Position numbers and translations under genes: made by a program. A stretch of 64,000 bases of DNA from JBCBSZ01 sp039185015 (lineage in GTDB: Bacteria > Actinomycetota > Acidimicrobiia > Acidimicrobiales > Poriferisodalaceae). Location: the NCBI GenBank assembly GCA_039185015.1, contig JBCDAU010000006.1, forward strand, positions 121,043-185,042. The letters run 5' to 3'. The notes beneath the pieces are model-generated. The model was not told the DNA's origin and searched no databases. It was given only the letters and a program-made list of their open reading frames with translations. This document shows, in pieces, positions 7,901-16,477 of the stretch (positions are counted from its first letter, which is position 1; the number at the start of each line of letters is the position of its first letter).

Positions 7901-8821
7901 TCACTGAACGACGACCTCGGGCGTGGCCGACACCGCCTCGACGACTCGCTCGAGCACGCGCTCGAGGAGCGGAGTCGGTGGGCGGTCCGGTCGGTGCAGC
8001 ACGCCCATCGTCCGATGCAGCTCGGGGTGATCGAGGTCGACGAGCTTCACACCGGCGGGCAGTCCCGGGCGCACGATGGAGGGCACGACCATCACCCCAC
8101 CGGTGGCGAGCACCATCGCGAGCGCCGTGCGGTAGCGGTCGACCACGATGTCGGGCGTCCGCAGCCGCCGCGCCGCGGCGAGCTCCCGATCGACGGTCGA
8201 CCGGAGCTCGGCGTCCCGCGAGAACCCGACCAGCGGCTCACCGGCCAGCTCGTCGATGGTCACCTTCCGTCGACGGGCGAGCCGATGCGTCGTCGGCAGC
8301 GCCAGTCGGAACGGCTCGACCCACATCGGCCGGACCCCGAGCTCGGGCGAGACGTCGGCGAGATCGCCGATGCCCGCATCGGCGCGGCCGCCGGCGACGG
8401 AGGCCTCGACCATGGCCTGCAGCCCCTCGATGCAACGGAACCGGGGCATCGGTTCGTCGAGGGTGGCGAGCGCGCCCGGCAGGTGCAGCTCGCTCACCGA
8501 CGTCAGGCTCGCCAGCACCAGACGGGGCGACGGACGGCGTTCCGGTCGCAGCGAGCGGACCGCGGCGTCGAGCTCGGATGTCACCACCATCGCCCGCTCG
8601 ACGAACTCGCGTCCGGCCTCGGTCAGGCGGACCGACCGAGTGGACCGGTCGAAGAGGTGGGCCTCGACGATGGCCTCCACCGCGGCGACGGCCCTCGAGA
8701 CGTTGGACTGGGACGAGCCGACGATGCGTGCGGCCGTGCTGAAGCTGCCGGTCTCGGCGACGGCGAGGACGGCCCGGAGCCGAGCCGGCGTCAGGCCGTC
8801 GGACTCATGCGCAAGATCCAT
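7901..8821 (-). CDS. LysR-family transcriptional regulator of the selenoprotein operon (predicted)
   Basis: 306 residues. The LysR helix-turn-helix is at residues 12-70 (RLRAVLAVAETGSFSTAARI, SSQSNVSRAVAAVEA, FDRSTRSVRLTEAG), followed by the effector domain. It is transcribed away from the 8850 operon with only 28 bp between start codons, so the promoters overlap. A TATGCT hexamer lies 8 nt upstream of its ATG, compatible with a leaderless message. A perfect TTATG-AG-CATAA dyad sits in that gap and contains a T-N11-A core. Regulation of the neighbouring UGSC operon is inferred from this layout. Confidence 0.9.
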   Translation of the reverse strand: MDLAHESDGLTPARLRAVLAVAETGSFSTAARIVGSSQSNVSRAVAAVEAIVEAHLFDRSTRSVRLTEAGREFVERAMVVTSELDAAVRSLRPERRPSPRLVLASLTSVSELHLPGALATLDEPMPRFRCIEGLQAMVEASVAGGRADAGIGDLADVSPELGVRPMWVEPFRLALPTTHRLARRRKVTIDELAGEPLVGFSRDAELRSTVDRELAAARRLRTPDIVVDRYRTALAMVLATGGVMVVPSIVRPGLPAGVKLVDLDHPELHRTMGVLHRPDRPPTPLLERVLERVVEAVSATPEVVVQ

Positions 8822-8824
8822 GCT

Positions 8825-8836
8825 TTATGAGCATAA
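8825..8836. promoter_or_regulatory. LysR-type operator candidate TTATG-AG-CATAA
   Basis: A perfect palindrome between the divergent LysR gene and the selenoprotein operon, with T8824-N11-A8836 matching the LysR box rule. It overlaps the candidate -10 hexamers of both directions, so binding could control both transcripts. Confidence 0.55.
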
Positions 8837-8849
8837 GTGAGAGCGGCCG

Positions 8850-9938
8850 ATGACAGGCCCGATGCCCTTCGGTAGAACCGATCACGTGGTCGCACCCTCC
8901 CTTCCCCACAGCAACCGGCTGAGCTTCGACGACGGCGTGGCCCTGCAGGAGCACTTCCACGCCCAGGGATGGACCGACGGTCTGCCGATCGTTCCTCCCA
9001 CGACGGACGCGGTCGCGGCGTGCCTCGACTGGGCAGCGCTGCCCGCCGACCACCTCATCGGGGTCGAGCCCGTGCGCGGTCGAGCGATCACCGCGGAGAA
9101 GGTGGCGATCAACTCGGTGATGGCCGGCTGCCTCCCGAGCCACTTCCCCGTCGTGGTCACGGCGGTCACCGCGATGCTCGCCGAGCCGTTCCTGCTCCAC
9201 GGGGCGACGGCGAGCACGGGCGGGTGCGGCGTCCTCGTCGTGGTCAACGGGCCGATCCGCCACGAGATCGGGATGAGCTCCGGTTTCAACGCCGTCGGAC
9301 CGAGCGATCGGGCGAGCACCTGCATCGGGCGGGCCGTCCGGCTGGTGCTCGGCAACCTCCTGGAGGTCCGACCCGGTGAGATCGATCGCTCGACGCTCGG
9401 CCACCCGGGCAAGATCAGCTTCTGCATCGCCGAGGACGAGGAGCAGACGCCATGGGCGTCGCTCGCCGCCGAGCGCATCGGTGACCCCTACGTCTCGGCC
9501 GTCACGGTGATGGCCGCCATGGGTCCCCGGCAGCTGATGAACGAGTGGACGACCGAGCCCGCCGAGATCCTCGACACCTTCGTCGCGGAGATCAAGGCGA
9601 ACATGCGCCATTACTCGATCTGGGCCGGGAACTACGCCGTGGTGATCCCGCCTCAGCTGCGAGCGCACTTCGACACCGCCGGCTGGTCGAAGGCGGACGT
9701 GCGTGAGTACGTGTTCGAGCACGCCCGGATCCGGCGCGGCGAGTGGGCCGGGGTCGGGAAGCGCAGCGCCGTCGGCGAGAAGGGCGAGCACACCTACGCC
9801 GCGCTGACCGAGCCCGACGACCTGCTGGTCATCGCGGCCGGCGGCCCGGCCGGCGGGTTCGGTGCGGTCATCCCGCCGTGGCTCGGCACCACGTCCCGGG
9901 CGATCACCGTGCCGGTGGGTGCCTGCATCGACTGCTGA
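8850..9938 (+). CDS. Conserved protein preceding UGSC selenoprotein (WTDGLPIVPPT family)
   Basis: 362 residues with no membrane segment. Distinctive blocks are GWTDGLPIVPPTTDAV near residue 45, VAINSVMAGCLPSHFPVVVT, HGATASTGGCGVLVVVNGP, and GKISFCIAEDEEQTPW. Several Cys residues occur in Gly-rich settings, and the protein ends GACIDC. I recall this type next to UGSC-motif proteins but know no assigned activity. It is the first gene of a three-gene operon: 28 bp separate it from the selenoprotein, whose own Shine-Dalgarno (GGAGAGGAA) lies in that gap. Metabolic use of a small organic substrate, with the selenoprotein and dioxygenase, is inference only. Confidence 0.7.
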   Translation: MTGPMPFGRTDHVVAPSLPHSNRLSFDDGVALQEHFHAQGWTDGLPIVPPTTDAVAACLDWAALPADHLIGVEPVRGRAITAEKVAINSVMAGCLPSHFPVVVTAVTAMLAEPFLLHGATASTGGCGVLVVVNGPIRHEIGMSSGFNAVGPSDRASTCIGRAVRLVLGNLLEVRPGEIDRSTLGHPGKISFCIAEDEEQTPWASLAAERIGDPYVSAVTVMAAMGPRQLMNEWTTEPAEILDTFVAEIKANMRHYSIWAGNYAVVIPPQLRAHFDTAGWSKADVREYVFEHARIRRGEWAGVGKRSAVGEKGEHTYAALTEPDDLLVIAAGGPAGGFGAVIPPWLGTTSRAITVPVGACIDC

Positions 9939-9966
9939 GGCCGACGATCCGGCCGGAGAGGAACGC

Positions 9967-10509
9967 ATGACGATCGAGGTCCTGAACCCCACCTACGACG
10001 AGGCGGCCGGTGACTTCACCGCCGCAGCCCGCGTCGGAGAGCTCGACGGCCTGACGATCGGGATCGTCTCGAACGGCAAGCACGGCACCGTGCCCTTCTT
10101 CGACGCGTTCGCCGATGAGCTGCGCCGGCGCAGTCGCGTCGCCGAGGTCGTCCGGGTGATCAAGCCCAACTACAGCGCGCCCGCCGGCGACGAGATCCTC
10201 GACGACGCCCGACGGTGGCATGCCCTCGTGGCCGGGATCGGTGATTGAGGGAGTTGCTCGTCGTGCAGTCTGCACGACGCCGTCTCGGGTGAGCGCTTGG
10301 GGATTCCCTCGGTGAGCATCATGACCGACCGCTTCGTCTCGGCCGCCGAGCTGATGCGCCGCACGCTCGGAGCACCCGAGCATCCGTTCGTGACGATCCC
10401 GCACCCGATCAGCAGCGCGACCGGCGACGCGCTCGATGCCGCCGCCCGTGCCGCCGCAGCCGACTGCGTCGCCCTCCTCACCACGGACCCGACGGAGGCC
10501 CGGTCATGA
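9967..10509 (+). CDS. UGSC-family selenoprotein (in-frame TGA read as selenocysteine)
   Basis: One 180-residue gene interrupted by an in-frame TGA at 10246-10248 (codon 94). Before it the protein reads ELDGLTIGIVSNGKHGTVPF ... EVVRVIKPNYSAPAGDE ... HALVAGIGD. After it, in the same frame, come GSCSSCSLHDAVSGERLGI, then VSIMTDRFVSAAELMRRTLG and HPFVTIPHPIS, to a stop at 10509. AGIGD-U-GSC is the defining motif of the family named UGSC for Sec-Gly-Ser-Cys, in which Cys can replace Sec. A SECIS-type hairpin follows the TGA. Sec and the Cys two residues after it suggest a thiol/selenol redox site, but the reaction is unknown. Its last four bases overlap the start of the PhyH gene. Standard callers would split it and lose the middle. 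Confidence 0.92.
10259..10279 (+). promoter_or_regulatory. Bacterial SECIS-like stem-loop
   Basis: A perfect 9-bp stem (CGTCGTGCA with TGCACGACG) capped by the triloop GTC, lying within the coding sequence. The loop G is 20 nt after the last base of the TGA. Bacterial SECIS elements are short hairpins just downstream of UGA with a G-U at the apical loop, bound by SelB; position and loop fit. The stem also encodes the conserved SCSLHDA region, so it must satisfy both constraints. Confidence 0.8.
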
Positions 10510-11396
10510 GCGCAGACGCGCCGGGGTTCGCCGACTACCAGCACGCCGACCACGCCAGGAAGTACCGGTCGACCGCCGGCAGCCAGGCGGCGATGGACCC
10601 CGAGCTGAAGGCCCGATGTCTCGCCGACCTCGATCGCGACGGCTACACGATCATCGAGGACGTCGTCGACGCCGACACGATCGACGAGGTCCGTCGGCAG
10701 GTCGAGCCGCTGTTCGTCCACGAGAGCGGACGCAACGCCTTCGAGGGCTACCGGACCCGACGCCTCTACTCCCCGCTCGACGACACCTGGGTGCTCGATC
10801 CGATGGTCGACCACCCGATCGCGCTCGGGTTGCTCGACGAGCTCTTCGAGCCCAACTACCTGCTGTCGCAGCTGCAGGTGATCGACATCGCTCCGGGGGA
10901 GGCGGCGCAAGACCTCCATCCCGACGATCTCTTCTACCCGTGGCCTCGGCCCCGGCCCCCACTCGGTGCCGCCACGATCATCGCCATCGACGACTTCACG
11001 GCCGACAACGGAGCGACCGTGGTGATCCCGGGCAGCCACCGGTGGGACGGCCACCAGCCCACCGACGAGGAGATCGCGACCTCGATCCCGGCCGTGATGC
11101 CGGCCGGGTCGATGCTGTTCTTCCTCGGGACGACCTGGCACGGCGGCGGCGCGAACCGAGCTGACACGTCCCGGATGTGCGTGACGGCCCAGTACTGCGC
11201 CCCCTGGTGCCGACCGCAGGAGAACTTCAGTCTGTCGGTCAGCCGCGAGCGGGTGGCGCGTTCGAGCGAGCACCTCCAGCGGCTCCTCGGCTACAGCATC
11301 CACCCGCCGTTCATGGGATTCGTGCGCGGCATGCACCCCAAACGGCTGCTCGAGTCGGTCGAGACGGCAACGACGGCCGCTCCGACCGGCGACTGA
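10506..11396 (+). CDS. Phytanoyl-CoA dioxygenase (PhyH) family protein
   Basis: 296 residues, a non-heme Fe(II)/2-oxoglutarate dioxygenase. The metal-binding HxD is in QDLHPDDLFYP (His138, Asp140). The distal His is in LGTTWHGGGANRADTSR (about residue 212), with the following Arg able to bind 2-oxoglutarate. The opening RDGYTIIEDVVDADTIDEVR is typical of PhyH. ATGA overlap with the selenoprotein stop implies translational coupling. Members hydroxylate a wide range of lipids and small molecules, so the substrate here cannot be read from sequence. Confidence 0.88.
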   Translation: MSADAPGFADYQHADHARKYRSTAGSQAAMDPELKARCLADLDRDGYTIIEDVVDADTIDEVRRQVEPLFVHESGRNAFEGYRTRRLYSPLDDTWVLDPMVDHPIALGLLDELFEPNYLLSQLQVIDIAPGEAAQDLHPDDLFYPWPRPRPPLGAATIIAIDDFTADNGATVVIPGSHRWDGHQPTDEEIATSIPAVMPAGSMLFFLGTTWHGGGANRADTSRMCVTAQYCAPWCRPQENFSLSVSRERVARSSEHLQRLLGYSIHPPFMGFVRGMHPKRLLESVETATTAAPTGD

Positions 11397-11475
11397 CGCG
11401 AACGAATCAGCTCCGTGGTGCGCACTGGTCACCATGCCATCGCTAAGGGTGATCAGTCCGGTACTCTGCACGGTC

Positions 11476-13878
11476 GTGTGGTGGAACGACGCCCGGATCC
11501 TGGTCATGGAGAGCGACGACGCCCTCGCCGCTCGCGTCAGCGACCTGCTCGACTCCGCGACGGAGCACCACGCCGCCGTGGAGGTCGTCGCCGGCCCGGC
11601 CGGAGCCCTCGCCGCGGTCGGGTGTCAGCCGCCACTGTCCGCCGCGCTGGTCGCTGCGACCGCCGGTGACCGCGACGGGCTCGACGCGATCCAGCAGCTC
11701 GGGATGGTGCACGGCGTGCCGGTGGTGGCGATCGCCGAGCACGAGGACGGGGACCTGTGGCGAGCCGCAGCGGAGTCCGGTGCGCCCGTGGCCGTCGCCA
11801 CCGACACCCTCGACGCCGACCGCCTGATCGCGGCGCTGGTCTTCGCCCGCGAGACCACGCTCGCCCGGCGCGTCGATCGCATCGTGTGCACCCGCGCCAT
11901 CGAGGTGCTCTCCACTCCCGACGGCGACGGAGCGAAGGCGGTGCTCCAACGCATCCGCGACGAGCTCGAGGTCGCGGGGATCGAGCTGGTCATCCGACCG
12001 ACGGGCATCGACGCGGACCTCGCCATCGTCACGACCGTCGGTGAGGTCGGACCCGACACGGTCGCGACGGTCGTGACCCAGGTCGCTCCCGAGCTGACCG
12101 TCGAGCTGACGGTGCACGCCTCACCCGACCGTCACCTGCACCACGTCGAGCCGGCCCTCACCAGCCTGTGCGGGTTGGTGCTCGCTGCGGTCGAGATCGA
12201 GCAGGTCCGCCGCCGGACTCGCACCGCCGACGAGAGCCGCTACCAGTCGCTCGCCGAGCACTCGCCCGATCCGGTGCTCTCCGTCTCCCCGAACGGCATC
12301 GTCACCCTGGCGAACGCCTCGTTCCGCATCGCCGCCGGCATCCACGAGATCGCCGGCCGGCCGCTGCCCGAGTTGGCGACCCAATCCGAGATCGCCGGCT
12401 TCGCGAGCCGGGCCTTCGAGGCGGTCCGCCACCGCGGTGAGGAGGTCCAGCTCGACGATCAGCTGGTCCATCGCGCCGACGGGTCGATCGGCTACTACAC
12501 CAGCCGGGCGATCCCGGAGATCGCCGGTGTCGCATCGCCGGTCCACGTCATCCTCACCGAGACGACCAACCGGGTGGAGCAGGAGCGTCGCCTCGCCGAG
12601 CTGGCGCTCACCGACCCGCTCACCGGTGTCGCCAATCGGCGGCTGGGACTCGATCGCCTCGATCACGCCCTCGCCCGCAGGTCGCGCCACGGTGGGCTCG
12701 TCGCCGCCTGCCTGCTCGATCTCGATCACTTCAAGGTGATCAACGACCTCCTCGGCCACCAGGCCGGCGACGAGGCCGTGCGGATCTTCAGCCGACGGCT
12801 CGAACAGACCGTCCGCGGCGCTGACACCGTCGCTCGCCGCGGCGGCGACGAATTCCTCGTGGTGCTCGAGATCCCGGATCGGGGCGCCGATGTCGCCGCG
12901 ATCGTCGAGCGGCTCCACCGGGAGGTGCGGGGTCCAGCCATGCTCGAAGGACGCTCCTTCGAGCTCGACGCCAGCGTCGGGTACGCCATCGCGATCGAGG
13001 CCGAGATCTCCGGCGACGAGCTACTCGCCCGGGCCGACCGGGCGCTGTACGACGTCAAGCGGAGCGGGCGTGGCGCAGTCGCCCACTACGACGGTCAGGG
13101 GTGGCTCTTCGGCTCGGCTGCGGAGATGCTCCGACAGCTCCGACGGGCGGTCGACGAGGAGCAGTTCCTGCTCCGTTACCAGCCGATCACCGACTCGAGC
13201 GGCCGCACGGTCGCCGCCGAGGGTCTGCTCCGTTGGGACCACCCCGAGCTCGGCATGCGGTCGCCGGCCGACTTCATCGCTCCACTGCTCGACGGACCAC
13301 TCGCCGTGCCCATGGGCCGGTGGGTCGTCACCGAGGCGCTCGAGCAGCTCGAACGGTGGCGTCGCCAGGGCACCGTCGGTGACGACTTCACGATGCACGT
13401 CAACGTCGCTCCCCAGCAGCTGCCCGACATCGGTCTCGTCAGCCACATCCTCGACGAGCTCGACCGGCTCGGTCTCGGGCCGGACGATCTCGCCGTCGAG
13501 GTGACCGAGCAGTCCCTGTTCGAGCTCGACCGGTCGGTGTCGAGCCTTCGTCGCCTCCGCGACGCCGGGGTGATCCTCATGCTCGACGATTTCGGGACCG
13601 GCGCCTCGTCGCTGGCCAACCTGCGCTCGTCGGTCCTCGCCGGGATCAAGATCGACCACTCGTTCGTCTCCGGCGTCGAAGACGGCGGTCGCGACACCGC
13701 CATCGTCGAGGGGCTCCTCGGCCTCGGTTCCCAGAGCGGGCTCACCGTCGTCGCCGAGGGAATCGAGCGCCCGAGCCAGCGCGAGTGGTTCGAGCGCTTC
13801 CCCGATACCCGGCTGCAGGGCTTCCTGTTCGGGCGCCCACTCGACGCCGAGGACTTCGGCACCCGACTGGCGAGCTGA
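11476..13878 (+). CDS. Pseudoreceiver-PAS-GGDEF-EAL cyclic-di-GMP protein
   Basis: 800 residues. Order: receiver-like domain (about 1-120), linker, PAS (about 255-380, RYQSLAEHSPDPVLSVSPNG), GGDEF (about 385-540, with RRGGDEF), EAL (about 550-795). The diguanylate cyclase signature is intact. The EAL signature is EGLLRW, but the other phosphodiesterase residues are present (EVTEQ, DDFGTG, IKID, AEGIE, QGFLFGRP). Both activities are therefore possible. In the receiver the phospho-acceptor position appears to be Ala rather than Asp. GTG 11476 has TACTCT (11462-11467) 8 nt upstream, supporting a leaderless start. Confidence 0.9.
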   Translation: MWWNDARILVMESDDALAARVSDLLDSATEHHAAVEVVAGPAGALAAVGCQPPLSAALVAATAGDRDGLDAIQQLGMVHGVPVVAIAEHEDGDLWRAAAESGAPVAVATDTLDADRLIAALVFARETTLARRVDRIVCTRAIEVLSTPDGDGAKAVLQRIRDELEVAGIELVIRPTGIDADLAIVTTVGEVGPDTVATVVTQVAPELTVELTVHASPDRHLHHVEPALTSLCGLVLAAVEIEQVRRRTRTADESRYQSLAEHSPDPVLSVSPNGIVTLANASFRIAAGIHEIAGRPLPELATQSEIAGFASRAFEAVRHRGEEVQLDDQLVHRADGSIGYYTSRAIPEIAGVASPVHVILTETTNRVEQERRLAELALTDPLTGVANRRLGLDRLDHALARRSRHGGLVAACLLDLDHFKVINDLLGHQAGDEAVRIFSRRLEQTVRGADTVARRGGDEFLVVLEIPDRGADVAAIVERLHREVRGPAMLEGRSFELDASVGYAIAIEAEISGDELLARADRALYDVKRSGRGAVAHYDGQGWLFGSAAEMLRQLRRAVDEEQFLLRYQPITDSSGRTVAAEGLLRWDHPELGMRSPADFIAPLLDGPLAVPMGRWVVTEALEQLERWRRQGTVGDDFTMHVNVAPQQLPDIGLVSHILDELDRLGLGPDDLAVEVTEQSLFELDRSVSSLRRLRDAGVILMLDDFGTGASSLANLRSSVLAGIKIDHSFVSGVEDGGRDTAIVEGLLGLGSQSGLTVVAEGIERPSQREWFERFPDTRLQGFLFGRPLDAEDFGTRLAS

Positions 13879-13884
13879 GTCAGC

Positions 13885-14970
13885 TCAGATGGTGACGACG
13901 GAGCGGAGCACCTCGCCCCGCTCCATCTTGTGGAAGGCCTCCTCGATGTCGTCGAGCGAGATCGTCTCGCTCACGAAGCCGTCGAGATCGAGGCGACCCT
14001 GCAGGTAGAGGTCGATCAGCATCGGGAAGTCACGGCTGGGCAGGCAGTCGCCGTACCAGCTCGACTTCAGTGCACCGCCCCGTCCGAAGACCTCGAGGTA
14101 GGGCAGCTCCAGCTTCATGTCGGGGCGGGGAACGCCGACCAGCACGACGGTGCCGGCGAGGTCGCGGGCCTCGAAGCACTGCTGGTAGGTCTGCGGGAGC
14201 CCGACCGCCTCGATCGCCACGTCGACGCCGTTGCCGTCGGTGACCGCACGGATCGCCTCGACCGGGTCCTCCTGACCGGCGTTGACGGTGTGGGTCGCAC
14301 CGAAGCCCTTGGCCCACTCGAGCTTCTGGTCGTCGAGGTCGACAGCGACGATCGTGCTCGCCCCGGCGAGGCGGGCGCCGGCGATGGCCGCATCGCCCAC
14401 ACCACCACAGCCGAAGACCGCGACCGAGTCGCCGCGCTGCACGCCGCCGGTGTTGATCGATGCACCGATCCCGGCCATGACGCCACAGCCGAGCAGGCCG
14501 GCGGCGACCGGCGACGCCGAGTCGTCGACCTTCGTGCACTGGCCGGCGTGGACGAGCGTCTTCTCGATGAAGGCGCCGATCCCGAGCGCCGGGGACAGCT
14601 CGGTGCCGTCGGTGAGCGCCATTTTCTGCTCGGCGTTGAACGTCGAGAAGCAGTACCAGGGGCGACCGCGCAGGCAGGACCGGCAGTTGCCGCAGACCGC
14701 ACGCCAGTTGAGGATGACGAAGTCGCCGACCTCGACATCGGTGACGCCGTCGCCGACCGACTCGACGATCCCCGCCGCCTCGTGGCCGAGCAGGAAGGGG
14801 AACTCGTCGTTGATGCCGCCCTCCCGGTAGTGGAGGTCGGTGTGGCAGACCCCGCAGGCCTGGATGGCCACGACGGCCTCACCGGGGCCCGGATCCGGGA
14901 CGACGACGTCGACGACCTCGACCGGCGCGTTGACCTCCCGAGCGATGACTCCCCGAACTGTCTGCGGCAT
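13885..14970 (-). CDS. mscR: S-(hydroxymethyl)mycothiol dehydrogenase / zinc alcohol dehydrogenase
   Basis: 361 residues of the class III zinc ADH type. Catalytic zinc ligands: Cys in QACGVCHTDLHYREGG and GHEAAG; structural zinc Cys cluster in CGNCRSCLRGRPWYC. The Rossmann motif is VFGCGGVGDAAIAGA. Overall it matches actinobacterial mycothiol-dependent formaldehyde dehydrogenase (MscR), which oxidises the formaldehyde-mycothiol adduct with NAD and can reduce S-nitrosomycothiol. The assignment rests on overall resemblance; a general alcohol dehydrogenase cannot be excluded. It is convergent with the GGDEF-EAL gene, 6 bp apart. Confidence 0.85.
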   Translation of the reverse strand: MPQTVRGVIAREVNAPVEVVDVVVPDPGPGEAVVAIQACGVCHTDLHYREGGINDEFPFLLGHEAAGIVESVGDGVTDVEVGDFVILNWRAVCGNCRSCLRGRPWYCFSTFNAEQKMALTDGTELSPALGIGAFIEKTLVHAGQCTKVDDSASPVAAGLLGCGVMAGIGASINTGGVQRGDSVAVFGCGGVGDAAIAGARLAGASTIVAVDLDDQKLEWAKGFGATHTVNAGQEDPVEAIRAVTDGNGVDVAIEAVGLPQTYQQCFEARDLAGTVVLVGVPRPDMKLELPYLEVFGRGGALKSSWYGDCLPSRDFPMLIDLYLQGRLDLDGFVSETISLDDIEEAFHKMERGEVLRSVVTI

Positions 14971-15037
14971 CTGCTTCCGCCCCTCCCTGCGATGACCGTG
15001 ATCGGCGCGGGAGCGTAGCGGGCCCGAGGCCCTCGGT

Positions 15038-15373
15038 TCAGGGCAGCGCTCTGAGCAGCCGACGACGGGAGCGCTCGCCCTCGCGCACCGACTCCCGCGG
15101 GTCGTCGAGTCGCTGCTGCGCCCGGCGCCGGGCCCGCTCGGCGAGACGGCGACGATGCTCGTCGCCCCGACGGTGGGCCAGCTCCTCGGCGGCGAGCCGC
15201 ACCCGCCGCTGGTACTCGTCGGTGCCCACGGCCCCGAAGCTGGGATGCCAACGCGGCAGACCACCGTCGCCGCTCACCAGACGATCGGTGAGCTCGGCGC
15301 CGTCGTCACCCTCGAAGGGGTCGAAGAGCGTCGGTCCGTCCACGAACCAAAGTCTGCCGAGGGGGTGTGTCAC
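15038..15373 (-). CDS. Small Arg-rich hypothetical protein
   Basis: 111 residues starting MTHPLGRLWFVDGPTLFDPF. The second half is a charged helix very rich in Arg, Glu and Ala (AAEELAHRRGDEHRRRLAER). No known domain is visible. It lies downstream of the thioesterase gene on the same strand (24-bp gap), so probably in the dut operon. A DNA- or RNA-contacting role is possible from charge alone but not shown. Confidence 0.5.
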   Translation of the reverse strand: MTHPLGRLWFVDGPTLFDPFEGDDGAELTDRLVSGDGGLPRWHPSFGAVGTDEYQRRVRLAAEELAHRRGDEHRRRLAERARRRAQQRLDDPRESVREGERSRRRLLRALP

Positions 15374-15397
15374 GGTCGCGGATCCCCCGCTCGATGC

Positions 15398-15910
15398 TCA
15401 CCCCTCGTCCAGGAAGGAGTCGTGCTCGGGGCCGACCTCGGTGCCCGCCAGGCGCGTGGCGTGCACCCGACCGACCACCACGAAGGTCGCCTCGGCCTCC
15501 GTGCACCGGGTTCCGTCGGGAGCGGTGACGGTCGCCTCGCATCGGAGCCGATCGTCGTCGCGATCGACGACCCGGGCCTCGACCCGATGGACCTCGTCGA
15601 GCACGACCGCCGAACGGAACCGGCACCGCAGATCGCTGGTCAGCGCCCATCGATGGGCGACCGCGATCGTGGCCCACGCCATCGCCTCGTCGAGCACCGC
15701 CAACACCACCCCGCCGTGGACCAGGGTGGGGGCGCCGCTGTGGGCGAAGCCGAGCTCGATCTCCGCGACCACCGTGTCGGTCTCGGTGTCGTGGAAGAAG
15801 GGGATGCGCAGGCCGTGCTCGTTGGTCGGCTCGCAGACGTAGCAGTTGGTCTCGTAGCCCCAGTCGTCGTTGTGCAGGCGGACCCGAGCCACCGAGGGCC
15901 CCTCAGTCAC
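15398..15910 (-). CDS. PaaI-type hotdog thioesterase
   Basis: 170 residues. A CYVCEPTNEHGLRIPFF opening leads to a hotdog domain with the HGG signature (APTLVHGGVVLAVLDEAMAW) and the strand SDLRCRFRSAVVLDEVHRVE. This is the YiiD/PaaI acyl-CoA thioesterase fold; the substrate is unknown. The GTG at 15910 overlaps the end of dut (GTGACTGA), giving translational coupling; a longer in-frame start at 15943 would overlap dut by 41 bp and is less likely. Confidence 0.8.
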   Translation of the reverse strand: MTEGPSVARVRLHNDDWGYETNCYVCEPTNEHGLRIPFFHDTETDTVVAEIELGFAHSGAPTLVHGGVVLAVLDEAMAWATIAVAHRWALTSDLRCRFRSAVVLDEVHRVEARVVDRDDDRLRCEATVTAPDGTRCTEAEATFVVVGRVHATRLAGTEVGPEHDSFLDEG

Positions 15911-16346
15911 CGACGCCGGTGTGGCCGAAGCCACCGGCGCCACGGGCCGACGACGACAGCTCGTCGACCTCGACGAAGTCGACCGGATCGAGCCGGCGCA
16001 CGATCAGCTGCGCCACCCGATCACCCGGCTCGACGGTGAACGGCTCGTGCGGGTCGGTGTTGATCAACACCACACCGATCTCTCCCCGGTAGCCCGAATC
16101 GATGACCCCCGGGGCGTTCAGCGTCGTCACACCGTGTCGGAGGGACAGCCCGCTGCGGGGCATCACGTAGGCGACCGCGTCATCCGGCAGCTCGAGCGCC
16201 AGCCCGACGGGCACGAGAGCTCGGCCACCCCCCGCCGCGAGCTCGACACGGGCGACCGAGTGCAGGTCGGCTCCGGCATCGCCCTCCATGGCCCGGTTCG
16301 GTAGCCGCGCCTCGGGATGGAGACGACGGACGAGCACCCGGACCAT
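15903..16346 (-). CDS. dut: Deoxyuridine 5'-triphosphate nucleotidohydrolase
   Basis: 147 residues with the dUTPase motifs in order: AMEGDAGADLHSV (motif 1), VMPRSGLSLRHG (2), APGVIDSGYRGEIGVVLIN (3), EPGDRVAQLIV (4), and a C-terminal Gly-rich RGAGGFGHTG (5). It hydrolyses dUTP to dUMP and pyrophosphate. TAGAGT lies 6 nt upstream of the ATG, fitting a leaderless transcript. It is divergent from orn. Confidence 0.97.
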   Translation of the reverse strand: MVRVLVRRLHPEARLPNRAMEGDAGADLHSVARVELAAGGGRALVPVGLALELPDDAVAYVMPRSGLSLRHGVTTLNAPGVIDSGYRGEIGVVLINTDPHEPFTVEPGDRVAQLIVRRLDPVDFVEVDELSSSARGAGGFGHTGVGD

Positions 16347-16477
16347 GGGCGCACTCTACGCTCCTGCTCCGAGGTCCCCACCGGCCCGGCTCGGGGGCGA
16401 TCGCCCTGCCCGCTCGATCACGTTGCGGGAGCGATCCGCAGGAGCGTGTGCGATCCGACTGGTACCGTCTGCCCAGC

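Noticed and set aside
9933..9941. TGA of the 8850 gene as a second selenocysteine codon (GACIDC-TGA)
   Set aside because: No coding signal follows in frame, no SECIS-like hairpin, and the next gene has its own Shine-Dalgarno.
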